The translations under genes and the position numbers were made by a program. Positions 60,139-64,000 of a stretch of DNA of 64,000 nt are shown here, one piece after another; position 1 is the first letter of the stretch, and every line of letters starts with the position of its first letter. The stretch is from assembly GCA_026192395.1 (NCBI GenBank), contig WACF01000001.1, positions 2,912,309-2,976,308 on the forward strand. The letters run 5' to 3'. This stretch comes from Proteobacteria bacterium 005FR1. Lineage in GTDB: Bacteria; Pseudomonadota; Gammaproteobacteria; Pseudomonadales; Cellvibrionaceae. The notes beneath the pieces are model-generated. The model saw only the letters and a program-made list of their open reading frames with translations, was not told where the DNA came from and made no database searches.

Positions 60139-60482
60139 GCATGATGATTCAAAAGATACGCATGGTGGGGGGAATAGCCGTAGTGACAGCTACAGCAGAA
60201 TTTCACCCGCTTCGCCAGCTAAAAGCTTTAGCAAAACGGCTTGAAGAGCTCGAGTTCCGGGGCTGCGTGCTTTTTGACTTGTTGGCCGTGAATGGGCTTG
60301 CAGACAATCGCTTCGCCTTGATGAAATACGACGGACACAAGTTCGACCGTTCATCATTCGCTGTCGAGTCGGCGGTTAATCAGGAGATCAGGAGTCAGCA
60401 GGACTCAATGGCAAAAGAAGATCCCACCTTTTTGCTAGGCAGCGTCCTGTCGTCCAGCGAAGTAGAGAAGTTTGTCCATTGA
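60135..60482 (+). CDS. rnlB: RnlB antitoxin
   Basis: 115 aa; GTG start overlapping the rnlA stop (GTGA), with ATG alternatives at 60141 and 60144. Similarity to E. coli RnlB (123 aa) is seen in the core CVLFDLLAVNGLADNRFALMKYDG and the C-terminal LGSVLSSSEVEKFV. RnlB binds and blocks RnlA. Gene order toxin then antitoxin is as in E. coli. No ribosome site of its own, so its synthesis probably depends on translation of rnlA. Complete and apparently functional. Confidence 0.9.
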   Translation: MSMMIQKIRMVGGIAVVTATAEFHPLRQLKALAKRLEELEFRGCVLFDLLAVNGLADNRFALMKYDGHKFDRSSFAVESAVNQEIRSQQDSMAKEDPTFLLGSVLSSSEVEKFVH

Positions 60483-60856
60483 CCCCCGGGTGCCTTACGG
60501 CAGCAGCGCTCCGTTTAGCCCCGTTATTGAGCCCAGCAGGACACTCGATTTCCGGCTTCGGAGCGGAGCACCTACCGAAAAATCGCGCAGCAAAAATCCG
60601 CTAAGTCACTGATTCTCAAGTCAATTTCCTGTAGAATGAGCTGTATCAACAGGGCGTCCAGGAGACGAGAAATGAAGCCGACAAAGAACCGTTTTAAGAG
60701 CCGCAACAGAAAGGCTGCGAGGCCATGCAATACTCCTGCTAGGCTCCGCTCCGTTGGGCCCGCGCTTAGAGCGCTGCGGAGCCTAGCAGGAGTATTGCAT
60801 GGCGTCAACAGTAAAGTTCACCTACTTCTGCTGATTTAGGCAGGATCTAACCCAGG
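60483..60856. other. Gene-free spacer between rnlB and the PolB operon end
   Basis: Converging transcripts meet here. It contains a 28-bp perfect inverted repeat (listed separately) and a GCGCTCCG...CGGAGCGG weak inverted repeat at about 60507-60567. The short frames on both strands are palindrome by-products. Confidence 0.6.
60722..60803. repeat. 28-bp perfect inverted repeat with 26-nt loop
   Basis: Bases 60722-60749 (starting GCCATGCAATACTCCTGC) are the exact reverse complement of 60776-60803. The loop holds a smaller hairpin (AGCGCT/GCGCTTAGAGCGC). No U-tract, so not a standard terminator. It could act as a bidirectional RNA-end stabiliser, a protein-bound cruciform, or the ends of a tiny insertion. 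Confidence 0.85.
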
Positions 60857-61471
60857 TCAATCATCACCGTTCCTGCCCCGTCCTGAATTGGCTGCGTATC
60901 CCTCCGGGTCCCACCCGTCCTCCGCTCTGGTGATGAACATCGGCTCGTATTCAAAGCCCGGAAACGCCTCCAGTATGATCTCGAGGAGCTTGAGGGTGCT
61001 AGCCACTTTCGGGACAGCCCCCAAAATCAGCTTCGCACGCTTGGCACTTCCGAGTTGACTCGCCTTGAGATCGTAGCCGTGTTTGCTGAAGTACTCCACT
61101 ACCTGGGGAATGCTCATGCTCCGCTCGAGCCCTAGTTGTTCTTGCGTGTAGGCCCTCAGGAAGAGCCGTAAGAACAACCCGTCGGCCCTCTCGCCCTTCT
61201 TGATCCTGAGCTGTCGGCTCGTCTTCGCGATACGCTGAATCTGGACGACCTCAGAGAAGTCGTCCCAGTCCGCCATGGTCTTGAGGACATGGTCAACCCG
61301 CCAGCTATCCATCAACTCCCGATGGTATTTCGCCTCGGCGAGGTTCCGGTGAGGCGCACTTTCAAACGCTACATGGCGGGTTCCGGCTACCTCGACCATA
61401 CGCGGCCGAATGAGCATGCGCTTGAAGTCGGGCTCGAGGTTCAGTCGCCGCTCACTCGCCTCCATGACCAT
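60857..61471 (-). CDS. Unknown 204-aa protein coupled to PolB
   Basis: No family recognised. ATG at 61471 (or 61465) lies inside the 3' end of the polymerase gene (20-base overlap), so it is translated with it; AACAGGG precedes it. Predicted soluble, basic in the first half (LNLEPDFKRMLIRPRMVEVAG, RIAKTSRQLRIKKGERADG) and mixed helical in the second. There is a possible helix-turn-helix-like stretch SIPQVVEYFSKHGYDLKASQLGSAKRAKLI. Linkage suggests a replication accessory role (DNA binding or polymerase partner), but that is inference. It is not an integrase by any motif visible. Confidence 0.7.
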   Translation of the reverse strand: MVMEASERRLNLEPDFKRMLIRPRMVEVAGTRHVAFESAPHRNLAEAKYHRELMDSWRVDHVLKTMADWDDFSEVVQIQRIAKTSRQLRIKKGERADGLFLRLFLRAYTQEQLGLERSMSIPQVVEYFSKHGYDLKASQLGSAKRAKLILGAVPKVASTLKLLEIILEAFPGFEYEPMFITRAEDGWDPEGYAANSGRGRNGDD

Positions 61472-63614
61472 ATCCCTGTTGATCCCTGTTGCGAAGCATC
61501 TGCTCGCGGGTAGACGTGAGTACCGACTGCGCTACTTTTTGCCTAGGAACCCGGTTCAAATATAGGTCGAGCATGAACGCATGTTGATCGGACGCGTCCT
61601 TGGGTACCTGGACACCGGCCTTCGCAATGACCGGCTCGTATGCCGAATCGGCAACTGCGGTTAACTGGCCGCGTGTCTTCATCGCGATTAGCTGCCGCGC
61701 TTTGTGCTTGAGTTCGAGTACTTCGCCTCCGTCCGGATCGACACCGCGATATAGCGCCCCGAAACGCGTGCATATGGGGCCGGTCAGGTCGATTTCTTCC
61801 AGCTTGGCATTCGTCAGAAATCCATCGGTGGTCACGCTAACCACCGTCCTACCTTCAGGAACGCCGTTCAGCATCTCCGACATTAGCGCGCGAGCAAATC
61901 CGGTCACATGGGACGCGAAGTAAGGATTCGTGATCTTGGAAGGTTTTATCTTGCTGCTGATACCGTGGCCAATATCAAAGGCTGTCTTTCCGCGAAGACC
62001 TTGAGCCAGCTTCCCGTAAATGCTGTTTCCAATCTCCTTCCACAGCCGCTCTTTGAGACTGCCTTTAGGGTGCTTGAGCCGTGCAGTGCGAACCTGCTGC
62101 ATGAACGGTGCAAATATGCGGAGTGCACTATCTGCCCACGGAATGATGAAGCCTTGCAGCACTTCCACTTCGCACCCAAGATCGAGCGCCACCCGGATTT
62201 CAGGAGCGGTGCAGTATGAGACCCCCTCGAGCGGATAAAGGAGACCATACCTATCGGTCTTCACGGGAAGGCTGGGGAACCGAGTGCCTTCGGGGAATCC
62301 AAAACGCACGCGCGCCAGCCCCAGCACGTCGCCCCCGAAATCCCTCGGGTCGTGGGTCTGTCGCATTCTTTCGTAGTCCAGCGGACGGCAGTCGGACAAG
62401 ATCACGGTGTAGCAGGACGGGACGTCGTAATCACACCACTCATCTACTTCGGTCGGACCGGCCCAGAAGCACTCATTGCGTCCGCCGTGGTAACAATCTA
62501 CCGCGAACTGCTCGAGAATAGCCCTTGCGGGTCCTGGAGCTGATCCCCTGACCGTTCGAGGTTTGGAGCCGGACCAATCCTGCTTGACTTGGTCCACGAG
62601 ACCAAATGCTGCCATGGCGTCTTCGCCGTCGGCTTTCAGCTGCCGCAGAAAGCACCGAGTGGCCATCCCTCCAATCGTAAAGGGCAGACTTCCCAGGCGC
62701 AGTTCGTCCCTTACAAAGGCGAGCGAACGCTGGAGGTGCAAGAATGAAATCTCGGCGTCGCATATGGCGTATTCGCGGAAAAGTTCAGGCTCCTCCTTCT
62801 GGAAGACGTCCATCTGCTCGATGCTGTAGGGTGCCGGGATTTCGATTTTCTTCTTGCCGACCAGTTCTCCGACGTGCTTTAGGCTCTTACCAGCGGGCGC
62901 GTGTAGCATGGAATCATAGAACGCGATGTCGACGCGGCGGGGCTTACGATTCCAGTCCCTCGTCTTCATCTCGTGCTTGGAGAGGATTTTGTCCCGTACC
63001 TCGTCAATGTCTATCCCATAGGTGTCCTCAAGGCTCGCTACCGACTTGCGAATTCCCTGCACTTTGGTCTTTATGTCCACGAAGAAGTTGGAGAGCATCG
63101 TTATGTCCGCCCTCAAGAAATGCGCGCACACAATGATCTCTTCCGGCCATTTGTCCAGTACGCCTTCTTCCATCGCGTGCTGAATTGCTTCGGTCACGAG
63201 CTTTTCAAGCGTTATGCGGCCGTTTTTGCGGCGTGGAGCCGGATCGATGAAGCCGCTGCAGTAATTTTGATCGGAGGTTCCTATGGCGTAGCTATAGCCG
63301 AGGACCCTATTCTCTTCTCCTTCTCCGACGTACTCGGTATCGAAAGCGAGTACGGGTGCATCTAAGGAGTCGATGCGCCTGCGCCTTCGTTTATCCCCTC
63401 TAGGAAACGGATTCTGGATGGCAAAATCAGCGGGAGACGGCGCCAACTCGCCAGGAGATGGTGCCAACTCGCTAGGGGAAGGCGGGGCTAAGGTCGGCGG
63501 ATTGCAGTTGAGTGGAGGAGGCGGGGCTAAGCCTGATGGACTGTTGAGTGGATCAGCCCCTCCAGGCTGGGGAGGGCTATAAGCGCTGTTGCATTCGATC
63601 GGTGTAATGGTCAC
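61452..63614 (-). CDS. Family B DNA polymerase, protein-primed/piPolB-like group
   Basis: 720 aa; GTG start with AGGAG six bases upstream. Residues 12-66 are Pro/Ser repeats (LAPSP units) followed by a basic patch KRRRRR (75-80). Exonuclease motifs: ExoI FDTEY (D92, E94), ExoII AHFLRAD (D170), ExoIII YAICD (Y282, D286). YHGGRNECF (376-384) is the YxGG motif of protein-primed PolBs. Polymerase motif A is DYDVPSCYTVIL (D395/D397), motif B KEIGNSIYG (526-534), motif C TTDGF (595-599). Motif C has Thr where most PolBs have the first Asp of DTD. The region 430-500 fits a TPR1-like insertion. It probably replicates the element. Primer-independence is not provable from sequence. Confidence 0.88.
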   Translation of the reverse strand: MTITPIECNSAYSPPQPGGADPLNSPSGLAPPPPLNCNPPTLAPPSPSELAPSPGELAPSPADFAIQNPFPRGDKRRRRRIDSLDAPVLAFDTEYVGEGEENRVLGYSYAIGTSDQNYCSGFIDPAPRRKNGRITLEKLVTEAIQHAMEEGVLDKWPEEIIVCAHFLRADITMLSNFFVDIKTKVQGIRKSVASLEDTYGIDIDEVRDKILSKHEMKTRDWNRKPRRVDIAFYDSMLHAPAGKSLKHVGELVGKKKIEIPAPYSIEQMDVFQKEEPELFREYAICDAEISFLHLQRSLAFVRDELRLGSLPFTIGGMATRCFLRQLKADGEDAMAAFGLVDQVKQDWSGSKPRTVRGSAPGPARAILEQFAVDCYHGGRNECFWAGPTEVDEWCDYDVPSCYTVILSDCRPLDYERMRQTHDPRDFGGDVLGLARVRFGFPEGTRFPSLPVKTDRYGLLYPLEGVSYCTAPEIRVALDLGCEVEVLQGFIIPWADSALRIFAPFMQQVRTARLKHPKGSLKERLWKEIGNSIYGKLAQGLRGKTAFDIGHGISSKIKPSKITNPYFASHVTGFARALMSEMLNGVPEGRTVVSVTTDGFLTNAKLEEIDLTGPICTRFGALYRGVDPDGGEVLELKHKARQLIAMKTRGQLTAVADSAYEPVIAKAGVQVPKDASDQHAFMLDLYLNRVPRQKVAQSVLTSTREQMLRNRDQQGYGHGGE

Positions 63615-63631
63615 TTCGAACTCCTAAAACT

Positions 63632-63656
63632 AAAAACGGGTAGCCGAAGCTACCCG
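63632..63656 (-). terminator. Terminator/attenuator directly upstream of polB
   Basis: On the minus strand: CGGGTAGC, a TTCG tetraloop, GCTACCCG, then TTTTT. It lies 26 bases after the 85-aa gene's stop and ends only about seven bases before the AGGAG of polB, so read-through would control polymerase expression. Confidence 0.88.
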
Positions 63657-63681
63657 CTAGATTTTTCATTCGGAATTGAGA

Positions 63682-63939
63682 TCAGCCCTCGAAGCCGTAC
63701 TGGGTCCAGTCAATCGGATCTACTCGGCCGCCATCACGGACCGCAAAAACGAGATCCCCCAGAATCTTGGCAACTCGTTTTGCCTGCTCCCCATCGCCGG
63801 TCTCGATCCATGCCAATGTCCGACTGTGCACGTCGACGCATGCCACGGCAGTGCCCGCCGGTGAAACGCTACTCACACATGCCGCGTCCACAATGCCATA
63901 GGGCAGTTTGATGATGGTGCTTGTTGCTTTCTTCGCCAT
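63682..63939 (-). CDS. Unknown 85-aa protein upstream of polB
   Basis: Not recognised. ATG at 63939 with AAAGGAAA about nine bases upstream. The sequence has a small beta-like pattern (STIIKLPYGIVDAACVSSV, GTAVACVDVHSRTLAWIETGD) followed by a helix (GEQAKRVAKILGDLVFAV) and an Asp-rich end (DGGRVDPIDWTQYGFEG). Two cysteines, no signal peptide. The UUCG terminator that follows ends its transcript or attenuates entry into polB. It may be the last visible gene of a longer minus-strand operon extending past the window edge. Confidence 0.7.
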   Translation of the reverse strand: MAKKATSTIIKLPYGIVDAACVSSVSPAGTAVACVDVHSRTLAWIETGDGEQAKRVAKILGDLVFAVRDGGRVDPIDWTQYGFEG

Positions 63940-64000
63940 TTTTGCTGTTTCCTTTTGATTTGAGGGTTTAGTTTTGGTTGAGTGGTGGTTGGGAAAGACG

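Larger units (their letters stand above)
58216..64000. mobile_element. PolB-encoding integrative element (pipolin-like), left end
   Basis: Bounded on the left by the tRNA-Phe att remnant and open at the window's right edge. Contents: a Cys-rich zinc protein, the rnlA-rnlB toxin-antitoxin pair, a 28-bp perfect inverted repeat, a 204-aa unknown, a protein-primed-type family B DNA polymerase and an 85-aa unknown. Chromosomal housekeeping content stops exactly at the att site. tRNA integration plus a PolB gene fits pipolins; a casposon, integrated linear plasmid or prophage with its own PolB are alternatives. No integrase is visible, so it must lie beyond 64000. Confidence 0.72.

Noticed and set aside
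60572-60839. Small frames on both strands around the 28-bp palindrome, and an integron attC site
   Set aside because: The two frames are near mirror images created by the palindrome, and the stem is perfect and lacks the GTTRRRY/RYYYAAC ends of attC.

Overview
The window looks like about 58 kb of a moderately GC-rich gammaproteobacterial chromosome, followed at the right by the start of an integrated mobile element. Host placement rests on gene content. The order ABC-F ATPase / TIGR02444 / algP-like / FKBP isomerase / algQ(rsd) / dsbB matches, from memory, the algP-algQ region of Pseudomonas. A full type II secretion cluster (gspC to gspN), gshA, ATP-type pckA, hslR-yrfG and cysQ are also typical of this class. 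I would call it a relative of Pseudomonadales/Cellvibrionales; genus is not determinable by eye.

Layout. 0-11 kb: housekeeping genes (DUF423 end, trmB, universal stress protein, yheS, algP, fkpA-like, rsd, dsbB, gshA). 11-23 kb: complete gsp operon C-D-E-F-G-H-I-J-K-L-M-N with start/stop overlaps, plus one inverted-repeat spacer between K and L. 23-33 kb: M42 peptidase, pckA, a Deg-type protease paired with a DUF4124 protein, hslR, yrfG, cysQ, a repeat zone (27-bp terminal inverted repeats, then a heptanucleotide tandem array) directly upstream of a djlA-type co-chaperone, then trhO. 33-37 kb: a cytochrome c/outer-membrane-type fusion protein, a pentaheme cytochrome and a PQQ-type sugar dehydrogenase. 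37-43 kb: a double-domain KaiC-like ATPase translationally coupled to a single-domain response regulator, facing a large PAS/GAF hybrid histidine kinase. 43-48.5 kb: PadR regulator with a membrane protein, then an NfeD / SPFH / SPFH / NfeD-protease membrane-microdomain cluster. 48.7-58 kb: a second hybrid kinase, then a copper/silver-type RND efflux operon (small Cys-rich protein, CusC, CusB, CusA) whose adaptor carries two Met-rich YtkA/FixH-like domains.

58-64 kb: a 3' fragment of tRNA-Phe (minus strand) marks an attachment site. To its right are a small zinc-ribbon protein, an RnlA/RnlB RNase LS toxin-antitoxin pair (phage defence), a 28-bp perfect inverted repeat, an unknown 204-aa protein and a protein-primed-type family B DNA polymerase with intact exonuclease motifs but a TTDG motif C. 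This is best read as one end of a pipolin-like or related PolB-encoding integrative element; the integrase and second att site would lie beyond the window. Just outside the att site, a 16-nt copy of the same tRNA 3' end repeats at a 179-bp period and encloses five consecutive hairpins, reminiscent of the E. coli tyrT/rtT distal repeats.
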